The notes under the pieces were generated by a model. That model was not told where the DNA came from and searched no databases. It saw only the letters and a program-made list of their open reading frames with translations. This document shows positions 32,269 to 40,246 of a DNA stretch of 64,000 nt, in pieces. Source of the DNA: Oscillibacter sp. (GTDB lineage: Bacteria > Bacillota > Clostridia > Oscillospirales > Oscillospiraceae); NCBI GenBank assembly GCA_017526785.1, contig JAFXQV010000009.1:1-64000 (forward strand), in the 5' to 3' direction. The first letter of the stretch is position 1; every line of letters begins with the position of its first letter. Made by a program: the position numbers and the translations under genes.

Positions 32269-32976
32269 ATGGACGCGCAAAAGAGCATTTACGTGGCGGA
32301 CGACGACGGAAACATCCGTCAGATTATCCGTACGTTTCTGGAGAGCGACGGATACGCCGTGGAGGACTTCCCCACGGGAGACCTCTTACTGGCGCGGTTT
32401 CTGGAAAAGCCGTGCGATTTGGTCATTTTGGACGTGATGATGCCGGGGAGCAGCGGCTTTGACATCTGCACCGAACTGCGGAAATCCAGCGCCGTCCCCA
32501 TTATCATGCTGACCGCCCGCGATTCCGAAAACGACTATGTCATGGGGCTGGGACTGGGCAGTGACGACTACATCACAAAGCCGTTTTCGGCCATGTCCCT
32601 GCTCATGCGGATACGCGCCATTTTCCGGCGGATTGAGTTCGAGAGCAAAAAGAACGCGACGCCCGAACAGGCGGAAACGGCCGTCGGGGCGCTGACGCTG
32701 GACGAACCCGGCCGCCATATCCTGCGGGACGGCGTTCCCATGCCGCTCAGCCCCACGGAATACGAAGTGCTCAAATATCTGATGTTGCGCGCGGGCAAGG
32801 CCGTCTCCAGAGAAGAACTGCTTAACCAAGTCTGGGGCTTTGGAAGTGCGGTAGAGACCCGCGCCACGGACGACACCGTACGGCGTCTGCGGCAGAAAAT
32901 CGACGGCAGTCACGCGACCATTGAGGCGGTCTGGGGCTACGGCTTCCGGCTGAAGGCGGAGGACAGCCCGTCATGA
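32269..32976 (+). CDS. OmpR-family response regulator
   Basis: A 235-residue regulator with a receiver domain (phosphorylated Asp in LVILDVMMPG; acidic pair VADDDGN near the start; Lys in YITKPF) and a winged-helix DNA-binding domain (LSPTEYEVLKYLMLRAGKAVSREELLNQVWG). The ATG has AAAGGGGG upstream. It overlaps the kinase gene by 4 bases. Its targets are unknown; the divergent VTC operon is an obvious candidate. Confidence 0.93.
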   Translation: MDAQKSIYVADDDGNIRQIIRTFLESDGYAVEDFPTGDLLLARFLEKPCDLVILDVMMPGSSGFDICTELRKSSAVPIIMLTARDSENDYVMGLGLGSDDYITKPFSAMSLLMRIRAIFRRIEFESKKNATPEQAETAVGALTLDEPGRHILRDGVPMPLSPTEYEVLKYLMLRAGKAVSREELLNQVWGFGSAVETRATDDTVRRLRQKIDGSHATIEAVWGYGFRLKAEDSPS

Positions 32977-34361
32977 AACGCTGGCTTGTCCGGGACAGAA
33001 TCCCCGTTATAAAGCGCTGGCGCATTCGGGACAGAATCCTCGTGACGCTGGTCATACTCACGGCGGCCATTTTGCTGGCGGTGGCGCTGACGTTTCACCT
33101 GTTCATCCGCGCCTACGTCTGGAACCGCGCCTCGGCGCAGTTGGACGCCATAGCGAAAAGTGTCACCCCCACGCGTCCGCCGAACGTCGCCACGCCGCCG
33201 CGCACAAGGCGTAAGTTCGACGGCGGACAGGACCGCGTGACGGGCGTCCGCGGCAACGTGGTCGCGCTGGACGCCAACGGGGCGATTGTGGACGCCGCAG
33301 AGGAGGAAACGGAGAGCGCGGAGGCGCTGTCCGCCTACTTCTCTTCGGGGCATGAGCTGAGCAGGCGCGTACGCCGGGAGTACGTCCGTTGGGACAACGG
33401 GGCTTATATTGTGTCCGTTCTCCGGGACGGCTCGCGGGAGGGCGTGTTTCTGGTCTGCTACGTCGACGTGACGGCGATTCAGGCCTTTTCCGGGCAGGTG
33501 AACCTTGTGTTGCTTGGGATTATCTGCGCGGCGCTGGTGCTGTCGGCGTTCCTGAGCCGCCGGATTTCCCGCGCCTTCGCCGACCCGGTACAGCGCCTGT
33601 CCGCCTTCGCGGAGGAAATCGGGCGCGGCGATTTCCGGCGGCGTGAGTTCCGCTTCCGTGACGAGGAATTCCACGCGCTGGCGGAGGCCATGAACCACAT
33701 GGCCGACGCCCTGAAAGAGGCCAACCGCAAACAGGAAACCTTCTTCCAGAACGTCTCCCACGAACTGCGCACCCCGCTGACATCCATTCGCGGCAACGCG
33801 GAGGGCATTGTCTACGGCCTGATGAATCCAACGGAATCCGCCAAGACCATTCTGACGGAGGCCGACCGCCTGACAGGCTTCGTGGAGGATATCCTGTACC
33901 TCTCCCGCATGGGGCGCGCCGCGCCGGAGGGCAGCGCACTGCCCCTCGACTTGCGCGACCTTCTCTCGCTGTGCGTGTCCGAACAGCGCGTGAACGCCGG
34001 GAAGCTCTCGTTTGAATTCGACTTCGACGACGCGCCCGTGATGTTCCCCATCCGGGAGCGCGACGCCCGCCAGCTCTTCGGAAATCTGATTTCCAACGCG
34101 ATTCGCTACGCCGCGAACACGGTTCGGCTCTCCTGCCACGCCCGGGAATCCGGGGTGTATGTCGCGGTGCGGGACGACGGCGCGGGCATCGCCCCGGAGG
34201 ACTTGCCGCACATCTTTGAGCGCTTCTACAAGGGCGCGGGCGGGAAGCACGGTATCGGGCTTTCCATCGCCCGGACGGTCGCCGACACGTATCACGGGGA
34301 AATCACGGCTAAGAGCGGAGACGGCGGCACAGTGTTTGAGGTACACTTTCCGTCGGCCTGA
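32973..34361 (+). CDS. Sensor histidine kinase
   Basis: A 462-residue membrane kinase. Two membrane segments (ILVTLVILTAAILLAVALTF and VNLVLLGIICAALVLSAFL) flank an extracellular sensor of about 120 residues. HAMP, then the phospho-acceptor His in FQNVSHELRTPLTSIRG, then the ATPase domain with N-box NLISNAIRYAA, G1 VRDDGAGIAPEDL and G2 KHGIGLSIA follow. It pairs with the overlapping response regulator. Confidence 0.93.
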   Translation: MKRWLVRDRIPVIKRWRIRDRILVTLVILTAAILLAVALTFHLFIRAYVWNRASAQLDAIAKSVTPTRPPNVATPPRTRRKFDGGQDRVTGVRGNVVALDANGAIVDAAEEETESAEALSAYFSSGHELSRRVRREYVRWDNGAYIVSVLRDGSREGVFLVCYVDVTAIQAFSGQVNLVLLGIICAALVLSAFLSRRISRAFADPVQRLSAFAEEIGRGDFRRREFRFRDEEFHALAEAMNHMADALKEANRKQETFFQNVSHELRTPLTSIRGNAEGIVYGLMNPTESAKTILTEADRLTGFVEDILYLSRMGRAAPEGSALPLDLRDLLSLCVSEQRVNAGKLSFEFDFDDAPVMFPIRERDARQLFGNLISNAIRYAANTVRLSCHARESGVYVAVRDDGAGIAPEDLPHIFERFYKGAGGKHGIGLSIARTVADTYHGEITAKSGDGGTVFEVHFPSA

Positions 34362-34531
34362 AATTCGCCGAAATGCCGGACAGGCCTATCATACCACGTT
34401 CGCCGGGAAAGTCTACATCATTTTTACATCATTTATCTTGCTAACCCTTGCTGTTCCGTGCTGGTTTTTGGCAAGGGGCAAATCTGACCCGGCAACTTTT
34501 GACGCGCAAAAAGTACGGGAACAAAGCAAGT

Positions 34532-34559
34532 CGCCGCGAAAGTTCAAACTTTCGCGGCG
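34532..34559 (-). terminator. Terminator downstream of tRNA-Pro 3' fragment
   Basis: A near-perfect 12-13 bp stem (CGCCGCGAAAGTT with its complement) is followed, on the minus strand, by a T-rich run (CTTGCTTTGTT). It fits the terminator of the original tRNA gene. Confidence 0.65.
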
Positions 34560-34566
34560 GTTCGTA

Positions 34567-34611
34567 TGGTCCGAGTGGCGAGACTTGAACTCACGACCCC
34601 TTGACCCCCAG
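34567..34611 (-). tRNA. tRNA-Pro(GGG) 3' half, prophage attachment remnant
   Basis: Read on the minus strand the 45 bases start in an anticodon loop CTGGGGG (anticodon GGG, followed by G37), then give the 3' anticodon stem TCAAG, variable loop GGGTC, T arm GTGAG, TTCAAGT, CTCGC, acceptor strand CACTCGG, A and CCA. The D arm and 5' acceptor strand (CCGAGTG) are missing, so this is not a working gene. It lies next to the integrase gene, so it is the remnant left when the phage inserted into the anticodon loop region; the rebuilt gene should be at the right prophage end. Confidence 0.8.
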
Positions 34612-34667
34612 TCGAACCAAAAAACCGACACGACGCCGCTTTCAGCGCGGTTTACATCATTTTTACA

Positions 34668-35768
34668 TCATTCCGCATTGTTCAGCTTCTCCGCCACATC
34701 GTCCCGACGCTTCGCCCGGATATGCGTGTAGGTATCCAGCGTCACGTCAATTTTGCTGTGGCCTAAAAGCTGCTGGGCGTCTTTCGGGGACACGCCCATT
34801 TCAAAACACACGGTCGCAAAGGCGTGGCGGAGCTGGTGCGGCGTTACGGACGGCTCCTTCACCTTTACCAATTTCTTCTTCCGGCCTTTCATGCGGGGAG
34901 CGTCCTTCCATCGCCACAGGCCGACATCCAGACAGTACCCCCGCCACCGACGCCGAAACACGCTCTTGCTCAGGGGCTTGGAGCCGCCGAAAATGTAGTC
35001 CTCCGGATTTCCCTGAATCGGTAAGAGCTTTTCCGCAAGACGCTCCAAGAGAAGCGCTTCGCGTTCCCCGGCCTTCGTTTTCGTGGACTTGATGACGGCT
35101 TGATTTCCGGTTTCGGAAAAGCTGGCCGATTTCGTCACGCGGATAATGCGGTTCTCAAAGTCCACGTCTTTCCACTGGAGCGCGAGAAGCTCCCCACGCC
35201 GCAAGCCCGTGTACAAGAGCATATAGGGGAACAGGCCGAATTTGTGCAGACTGGCGTTCTGACGAATGATTTCCAATTCGTCATCTTTCGGGCATTCGCG
35301 GGTAGCGGAAGCAAGTCCCTTCGGGAGGCGCACCGTTTCGGCGGGATTTGCCGCCACATCTTGCACCAGTATGGCATAGTCAAAAATCTGGCGCAAGAGG
35401 GAAAGATAAATTCCCACGCTGTGATGCGCGTACCCTTGGGAGGCCATCGCGTCCACGGCGCGTTTGACATCCAGCGGCGCAATATCCCGGACGCCAACGC
35501 CGGAGAAATCCGACAACGCCCGCTTCAAGGCCGGAGCGTAACAGGTCTGCGTACCCGCCGAAATTTCCTCCCAGTGCTTCCCGCGCCATTCCTCCGCCAC
35601 TTCCGCGAAAGAGCGTCCAGCGGCGCGTTTCTCCTGCCAGTCCATCATCTTCCGCTTGGCCTCCTGCTGGGTATGCCCGTAGAAGTACCTGCGCTTCTTC
35701 TCCCCTCCTTCCGTCACCGAAACGGAAATCTGGTAGAGGCCGTTAGCGCGTTTTTTCAGTTTTGACAT
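34668..35768 (-). CDS. int: Phage tyrosine integrase
   Basis: A 366-residue tyrosine recombinase. It has an N-terminal arm-binding region (RANGLYQISVSVTEGG), a SAM-like core-binding domain, and the catalytic domain with Arg in YTGLRRGELLALQW, HQLRHAFAT (His-x-x-Arg), LGHSKI and the nucleophile Tyr in TLDTYTHI. The ATG is chosen for the AAAGGAGA upstream; a 32-codon extension lacks a ribosome site. It lies beside the tRNA-Pro remnant, as expected for attachment-site-linked integrases. Confidence 0.96.
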   Translation of the reverse strand: MSKLKKRANGLYQISVSVTEGGEKKRRYFYGHTQQEAKRKMMDWQEKRAAGRSFAEVAEEWRGKHWEEISAGTQTCYAPALKRALSDFSGVGVRDIAPLDVKRAVDAMASQGYAHHSVGIYLSLLRQIFDYAILVQDVAANPAETVRLPKGLASATRECPKDDELEIIRQNASLHKFGLFPYMLLYTGLRRGELLALQWKDVDFENRIIRVTKSASFSETGNQAVIKSTKTKAGEREALLLERLAEKLLPIQGNPEDYIFGGSKPLSKSVFRRRWRGYCLDVGLWRWKDAPRMKGRKKKLVKVKEPSVTPHQLRHAFATVCFEMGVSPKDAQQLLGHSKIDVTLDTYTHIRAKRRDDVAEKLNNAE

Positions 35769-35789
35769 AAAATTTTTTTCTCCTTTCCA

Positions 35790-35945
35790 TTGCGTCCCGG
35801 CCCATTCCGTGATACAATGGAAGGGCAGGGTGATTGATACCTCGGCTGACACTTGGGTTTTCATGATTCCTGTATGGCTCCGACCGCTTGCAACGGTCTG
35901 AGCCTGCCGCCTCCGGTGTTGGTAGCGCCGGGGCGGTTTTTTTAT
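35790..35945 (+). ncRNA. Candidate small RNA beside the integrase gene
   Basis: TTGCGT (35790-35795) and TACAAT (35813-35818) are 17 bases apart and diverge from the integrase gene. Downstream is no credible reading frame, but two strong hairpins: GGCTC/GACCG pairing with CGGTC/GAGCC (35876-35904) and a terminator CCGCC, CCGG pairing with CCGG, GCGG, followed by seven T (35907-35943). A transcript of about 120 bases is implied. I know no matching RNA family. Confidence 0.5.
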
Positions 35946-36937
35946 TTTACTGCGTCCAAAACACGGTTTATCGCGTCCTGCGCGGAATCACACAAGAAAT
36001 AATTGGTTTTGCTTTCAGCTCCATTCGGATGGACAATTACAATGCCCTTTTCGCGCCCCATGAAATCATAGACGTAAAAACCGGAGTAGTCACCCACGGA
36101 CTGCGAGTTAAATTCCCAAAAAGAGCCGTGGTCGTAAAAAATAGCGGAAAGCCAACTTTTGACGTTCACATACCGAGCTCCTATAATTTCGCCGTCGCCG
36201 TCAAACGTCGCTTCCAAATAATCCCCAGAATCTGCATGGCGTTCAAACGTGACGCCCGGAGAATAGGCGATTTTATAGGCAATGTTTTCGTTTGAAGACG
36301 AATCGCTTTTTGTATAAGAAAGCGCACGGTTTTCGATGATTGCGTCCATTTCAACAGTTTTCAGACCGGAATGCAATCCAAGGAATATCTCTTGCAATGC
36401 GTCATAGTCATAGGTGGCGGGGGAAGCCGTACCCTCATTGTCTTGTAAAAAATCATAAATAACCGTATCACGGACAATGGAGAGCAACACGACGCTTTTG
36501 TCCAACTCGCTCAGAACATTGAATACCACGGAAATATTCTGGTAGCCGTTAGCGTCAAGGGCGGTTTGAATGGAGGCCGCCATAGACTGGAACGAATTAA
36601 CGATAGTCATCCACTGTTCAGGAACCCCAGCACCAGCGGCTACAATCGCGTTTGCGTTTGCCCCCAAGCCGTCACGCCATACGTTTACGCGAAGAAACTC
36701 TCCCTCCTGCGACAGAGAAAAATTTTCTCCAAAATTGTCTTCCATTGAGGATTGCAATGCCGCGATAATGTCATCAAGAGAGGCGGTAGCGGATTCAACC
36801 GTGGACGCTTTCTCGACAGGCGGCGTGGTATCTGTCACGGGATTTTCCGTTTCCTGATTCTTCTTCCCGCCGCACCCGGAAAGAAGAATCAGAGTTACAT
36901 ATAAAAGCAACAGAAAGACCCCATTCTTTTTACGCAT
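35942..36937 (-). CDS. Prophage-encoded hypothetical lipoprotein
   Basis: A 331-residue lipoprotein: signal peptide MRKKNGVFLLLLYVTLILLSGCGG with the lipid-anchored Cys, a Thr/Pro/Glu linker, and an extracellular domain rich in Asp, Tyr and Ser that I do not recognise. GAGGTG precedes the ATG; a longer upstream frame has no ribosome site. Located between integrase and repressor, it is probably expressed in the lysogen and may alter the host surface. Confidence 0.78.
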   Translation of the reverse strand: MRKKNGVFLLLLYVTLILLSGCGGKKNQETENPVTDTTPPVEKASTVESATASLDDIIAALQSSMEDNFGENFSLSQEGEFLRVNVWRDGLGANANAIVAAGAGVPEQWMTIVNSFQSMAASIQTALDANGYQNISVVFNVLSELDKSVVLLSIVRDTVIYDFLQDNEGTASPATYDYDALQEIFLGLHSGLKTVEMDAIIENRALSYTKSDSSSNENIAYKIAYSPGVTFERHADSGDYLEATFDGDGEIIGARYVNVKSWLSAIFYDHGSFWEFNSQSVGDYSGFYVYDFMGREKGIVIVHPNGAESKTNYFLCDSAQDAINRVLDAVK

Positions 36938-36988
36938 TTTGACACCTCTTTCGTATTCCTGCCTGCGAGGGCGTGAGCTTGCATGATT

Positions 36989-37017
36989 TTGTCTCTTGCG
37001 ACAAATTATGCTATAAT
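36989..37017 (+). promoter_or_regulatory. Promoter with TTTGTC/GACAAA dyad
   Basis: TTGTCT and TATAAT are 17 bases apart. The -35 region lies in a dyad, TTTGTC, TCTTGC, GACAAA, that may be a repressor site. A 12-bp palindrome CCTTGGCCAAGG follows at 37038-37049. Confidence 0.55.
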
Positions 37018-37070
37018 CCCGTTGCGCGTAGTAATGACCTTGGCCAAGGCGGAAAGGGGTAACAGACGCC

Positions 37071-37235
37071 ATGTCTGACCTTGACGCCTACTTGACTGAG
37101 CTTTTCAGTCTGCTTCCGACCGAACAGAAACGCTCTCTGCTTGCATTCGCCGGAGTGATGTCTCCAGAATACGCGCAAGAAGCCGTTTCTGCGGAACAGA
37201 AAGCGTCTCCTGAAACGCCTGAAACTGAGCAATAA
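37071..37235 (+). CDS. Possible small protein antisense to repressor gene
   Basis: A 54-residue frame, MSDLDAYLTELFSLLPTEQ at its start, with an amphipathic helix and a Pro/Glu/Thr-rich tail. AAAGGGG lies 10 bases upstream of the ATG, and a good promoter lies 54 bases upstream. It overlaps the 3' end of the minus-strand repressor gene by 131 bases. It may be real or a chance frame; the promoter and ribosome site argue for it. Confidence 0.4.
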   Translation: MSDLDAYLTELFSLLPTEQKRSLLAFAGVMSPEYAQEAVSAEQKASPETPETEQ

Positions 37236-37482
37236 GCTCATCATCCTCGTCCGTCTGCCCGTCCTCAAACATGGGGACGGGCGTTTCTTGTCCCCGCAGG
37301 ATGGTTTCAGCGGAAACGCCGAAATACTCCGCGAGTTTCAAGACAGTTTCGTTGTCCGGCTCACGGTTGCCGATTTCGTAGTTGCTGTACGCCTGACGGG
37401 TAATCCCCAGATAATCCGCGACGGATTGTTGAGGGACGCCCTTCTTTTTACGCAACATTTTCAGGTAGTTCAGCGGCTCCAT
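37105..37482 (-). CDS. XRE-family repressor (CI-like)
   Basis: A 125-residue regulator with an N-terminal helix-turn-helix (LKMLRKKKGVPQQSVADYLG, then ITRQAYSNYEIGNREPD) and an acidic C-terminal part. The ATG has GGAAGGGAGG upstream. It diverges from a second XRE gene across a 200-base operator region, the usual arrangement of a lysogeny switch. Confidence 0.88.
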   Translation of the reverse strand: MEPLNYLKMLRKKKGVPQQSVADYLGITRQAYSNYEIGNREPDNETVLKLAEYFGVSAETILRGQETPVPMFEDGQTDEDDELIAQFQAFQETLSVPQKRLLARILETSLRRMQAESVSVRSEAD

Positions 37483-37682
37483 TGCGTTTCCTCCCTTCCT
37501 TTCCCCGTTGTTGCCATCTCCCTTGTTGCATTGTAGCAACTATTTGTTGCTTTTGCAATACTTGTCAACAAATTGAAACATTACATTTGTGTAACATGGA
37601 GAAAAGTGCAACGAGTAGTTGACAAATTTTCAGGCAAGCGTTATATTTGTGTAAACATTTTGTTGCGGAAAGGGGTGAAAAT
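37483..37682. promoter_or_regulatory. Divergent lysogeny-switch operator region
   Basis: Rightward promoter: TTGACA (37619-37624) and TATATT (37642-37647), 17 bases apart. Leftward promoter: TTGCAA and TACAAT with 17 bases on the minus strand, near 37530-37560. Repeated GTTGC/GCAAC and CAACAAA words overlap the leftward promoter and probably bind the repressors. Confidence 0.65.
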
Positions 37683-37919
37683 ATGAAAAGGCAGTACCTC
37701 ATCGACATGAGAGCGCAACGAAATGAATCGCAACAAGACGTTGCGGACGGCATCGGCGTCAGTCGGCAGTATTATTCCCTCATTGAGGACGGCTCCCGAC
37801 AGAAGCGGATGGACATTTCCCTCGCGGCTATGCTGGCGGCGCATTTCAAATCCCCGATTGCGTCCATTGTCCAGCGAGAACAGGAATGGAATGCCGCCGC
37901 AAGTCTCGAAGGGGGGTAA
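37683..37919 (+). CDS. XRE-family regulator (Cro-like)
   Basis: A 78-residue protein consisting of one helix-turn-helix (DMRAQRNESQQDVADGIGVS, RQYYSLIEDGSR) with a short tail. The ATG at 37683 has GGAAAGGGG upstream. It is the first gene of the rightward early operon and probably acts as Cro opposite the CI-like repressor. Confidence 0.85.
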   Translation: MKRQYLIDMRAQRNESQQDVADGIGVSRQYYSLIEDGSRQKRMDISLAAMLAAHFKSPIASIVQREQEWNAAASLEGG

Positions 37920-37924
37920 TCGAC

Positions 37925-38131
37925 ATGGCAGGAGAAAAGCGGGACTACCGCGCCAATCTGGAAATCATCCGGGAGACGTTCCCGGACAAAGCGGCGCTTT
38001 CCATGCGGGAGGCTGCTGGATTCCTTCGCCGCGACCGCCGCACGTTGCTCAAAGACCGGACGTTCCCCGCGCAGATGATAGGCGGGAAGTACGCCATCAG
38101 CGTCGCCGCGCTTGCCCGGTATATGAGCTGA
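37925..38131 (+). CDS. Small helix-turn-helix protein, excisionase-like
   Basis: A 68-residue protein with the pattern SMREAAGFLRRDRRTLLKDRTF then GGKYAISVAALARYM, a winged helix-turn-helix like MerR-type excisionases. It may direct the integrase towards excision or act as a further regulator. It begins 5 bases after the Cro-like gene. Confidence 0.7.
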   Translation: MAGEKRDYRANLEIIRETFPDKAALSMREAAGFLRRDRRTLLKDRTFPAQMIGGKYAISVAALARYMS

Positions 38132-38199
38132 AAACAACATTAAGAAGTTTCCTCGCAAGGGGAGGCCGGAGCCAACGAACAGAAAGGATGGAATGCCCT

Positions 38200-38694
38200 A
38201 TGCAGGACAGCAAAGACAATCAGCAGACTGAGAAGCGCATGGATACCATGCCCCGGAGGGCTATGCCAGTCGATTATTTGCGGAGGCAAAGCCTTTCCGC
38301 ACAGCTTCGCGGTTCTATCGACGAAAGCGAATGCACCTACGGCGAGGTGCGGGCCGTTCTGCTCACGCTGGTGGACGAATACCAGAAAGCCTCCCAGCGC
38401 CAGAAGGTACGCAAAACGGAGGCGGAGGCCGAAACCCCCGACTCCATGCGTGAAGTTTACGCCGCCGCCGTTCGCAATTCCGCAATCCACGGCGACTACC
38501 TGACCGGATGTTGTCCGTTCTGCAAAAGCGCCCGCAACAACTTCTCTGCGGATTTAGCGACCGGGAAATGGCACTGCTTCGATGAGGGTATCGGCGGCAA
38601 TTACGCTGACTTCTTGAAGAGGCTGAACGCCCCTCCTGACGCCACTCCCGCCAACGACCCTGACGCTTCGCCGACCTTTGCGGAGCGCGGCTGA
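38200..38694 (+). CDS. Stand-alone CHC2-type zinc-finger protein
   Basis: A 164-residue protein. Its C-terminal half has a primase-type zinc finger: GCCPFCKSARNNFSADLA, then KWHCFDEGIGGNYADF. The same pattern opens the DUF927 primase-helicase at 47.8 kb, but no Toprim or helicase domain follows here. The usual fourth Cys ligand is replaced by Glu. The rest is charged and helical. The ATG has AAAGGATGGA upstream. It may help template recognition, or be a relic of a primase gene. Confidence 0.72.
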   Translation: MQDSKDNQQTEKRMDTMPRRAMPVDYLRRQSLSAQLRGSIDESECTYGEVRAVLLTLVDEYQKASQRQKVRKTEAEAETPDSMREVYAAAVRNSAIHGDYLTGCCPFCKSARNNFSADLATGKWHCFDEGIGGNYADFLKRLNAPPDATPANDPDASPTFAERG

Positions 38695-38701
38695 AGGATG
38701 A

Positions 38702-39124
38702 CTATAGCGGCTTGCCATTAGAGCCATAGGAAGCAAGGTCAAAATAGGTTTTTCCTGCTTTCATGGCTTCGCAGATTTCGTTCAGGAGTCCACAGGCTAT
38801 CTCGTAAGAATCGAAGATGCCCAATTCGGAAAAGTCAGAAACGGAACTCCCTTCGTTATCTCCGACTTGGATGACCCGCTTTGATTCAAGCGCGGAATCA
38901 ACCTTTTGTTCGCCTCCAAGCAGAAAACTCGACAAGGACTGAATCACTTCGTTTCCGTACATTTCCAGAATCTCAAATGTGGCGTCGCAGAGGGAAAAGC
39001 ACTCAATCGTCGAGCCGTTTTCCATGCGCACATTTCCTGCGGAGCGTATCGCAAAGTGCCGAACGTCCCGCAATTCAATCTGGTTCGTTCGAGGACTATG
39101 GAAACGAATATACACACATTTCAC
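38702..39124 (-). CDS. Hypothetical prophage protein
   Basis: A 140-residue acidic protein of mixed strands and helices, with no membrane segment. I recognise no family. GGGTGA precedes the ATG on the minus strand. It is the only leftward gene within the rightward early region, so it may be a cargo gene. Confidence 0.6.
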   Translation of the reverse strand: MKCVYIRFHSPRTNQIELRDVRHFAIRSAGNVRMENGSTIECFSLCDATFEILEMYGNEVIQSLSSFLLGGEQKVDSALESKRVIQVGDNEGSSVSDFSELGIFDSYEIACGLLNEICEAMKAGKTYFDLASYGSNGKPL

Positions 39125-39231
39125 CCCCTTTCCCCGCGAATTTCACAGACGCCATAGGCAACCGCCTCCTTTCGCCGCCGTAATTCTACCACAGCGGCGG
39201 GGAGAGAGGCAAGCAAAAAGAGGAATTTAGT

Positions 39232-39438
39232 ATGTACGGACAAAAGCCCAAAGAGGCGAAATTCTATGCCAGACAGGGCAGGTTCGAGATGGTCGTGTGG
39301 AACGACCCGCCGCCCGGAGACAGTCAATGCGTGGCCTTTTCGGGACGCACGGAAAACCAGCTCGTCCGGGACATTCTGGACGGCAAGTATAACCACCTGT
39401 TCAAGAACGGCCCCCGCATGGCGGACAGCATGGCGTAG
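39232..39438 (+). CDS. Small hypothetical phage protein
   Basis: A 68-residue basic protein starting MYGQKPKEAKFYARQGRF. AAGAGGAA lies a few bases before the ATG. No family is recognised. Confidence 0.65.
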   Translation: MYGQKPKEAKFYARQGRFEMVVWNDPPPGDSQCVAFSGRTENQLVRDILDGKYNHLFKNGPRMADSMA

Positions 39439-39471
39439 CGCCTGATTTCATGGCAAGGAAGGAATGCGGGA

Positions 39472-39846
39472 ATGAACGAACGCGCAAACGTAGCGGATGA
39501 CCCTCTCCTTTTTGTGAGACTGGTCACGCGCAAACGGGCGGAACAAGCCCTGCGTCTGGAGGCGGCTCTCCGGGAGGTCACGCTTCAGGGCGGACAGGTC
39601 AGGATTTGCCTTCCGGGAGAGATTGCCCCGGAAGCGGCAAAAACGAACCGCCGCATAAGGCGCATGGAGCGACGGCGGCGAATGTTCCAGCGGATTCTCC
39701 AGCGGCTGACGGTCGCCGGATTGATAGCGGTCATTCTGCTTCTGGCATTCTCCATCGGCGTGGAGATTGGCAGAGGCAAACAGGACGGCGGCGGGGAGGC
39801 TCCGCTTACCGCCGCCGCGAACGAATGGAGGCACGACAATGGATAA
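39472..39846 (+). CDS. Hypothetical phage membrane protein
   Basis: A 124-residue, very basic protein with a single membrane segment near residues 78-100 (RLTVAGLIAVILLLAFSIGVEI). The N-terminal part is Arg-rich and helical. It overlaps the next gene by 8 bases. The function is unknown. Confidence 0.65.
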   Translation: MNERANVADDPLLFVRLVTRKRAEQALRLEAALREVTLQGGQVRICLPGEIAPEAAKTNRRIRRMERRRRMFQRILQRLTVAGLIAVILLLAFSIGVEIGRGKQDGGGEAPLTAAANEWRHDNG

Positions 39847-40246
39847 GCAAGAAGTATTGGAACGGCTGGCGCAAGTCCAGTCCGTAGTGGAGCGGTTACC
39901 GGACGATGTGGAATGTATTCACATCTACCTCGAGAGCGGGTTGTCGTTGTATCGCGGTAATAGCTTCCCGGAAATCCATTTCTGCGGTGATGATTATTTT
40001 TTCCGCGCTACTTCCCTCTTCCACGCGAAACCGACCCGCGTACCGCGTGACCATGAGACATGGGACGCGGAGGAAGAATTTTATGTGGACGGCGTCCGGC
40101 TGTTCCGCTTGATAAACACCAAGGAGGAAAATGAACATGACGAACAGGGAAGCAAAATTTATGAGCATTCAGAAAACGCTCTGTCTGCTCCGTCTGACAA
40201 AAGACCTGATGGAGATGGCGTCGAACGGAGAACTGTTACAGGCTGA
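39839..40246 (+). CDS. Hypothetical phage protein
   Basis: A 135-residue acidic protein beginning MDKQEVLERLAQVQ. No family is recognised. The last third overlaps the next gene by 110 bases in another frame and has a low-complexity composition, so the true end of function may be earlier. Confidence 0.6.
   Translation: MDKQEVLERLAQVQSVVERLPDDVECIHIYLESGLSLYRGNSFPEIHFCGDDYFFRATSLFHAKPTRVPRDHETWDAEEEFYVDGVRLFRLINTKEENEHDEQGSKIYEHSENALSAPSDKRPDGDGVERRTVTG

Larger units (their letters stand above)
34362..34667. other. Prophage left junction region without genes
   Basis: This 306-base stretch has no gene. It contains a TACATCATTTT tandem (34414-34433), a minus-strand terminator, a tRNA-Pro 3' fragment, and a second identical TACATCATTTT tandem (34653-34672) reaching into the integrase gene end. 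It is the left attachment region of the prophage. Confidence 0.7.

Noticed and set aside
34567-34611. Complete tRNA gene at the prophage edge
   Set aside because: The 5' acceptor strand and D arm are absent on the expected side, so only a 3' fragment remains.
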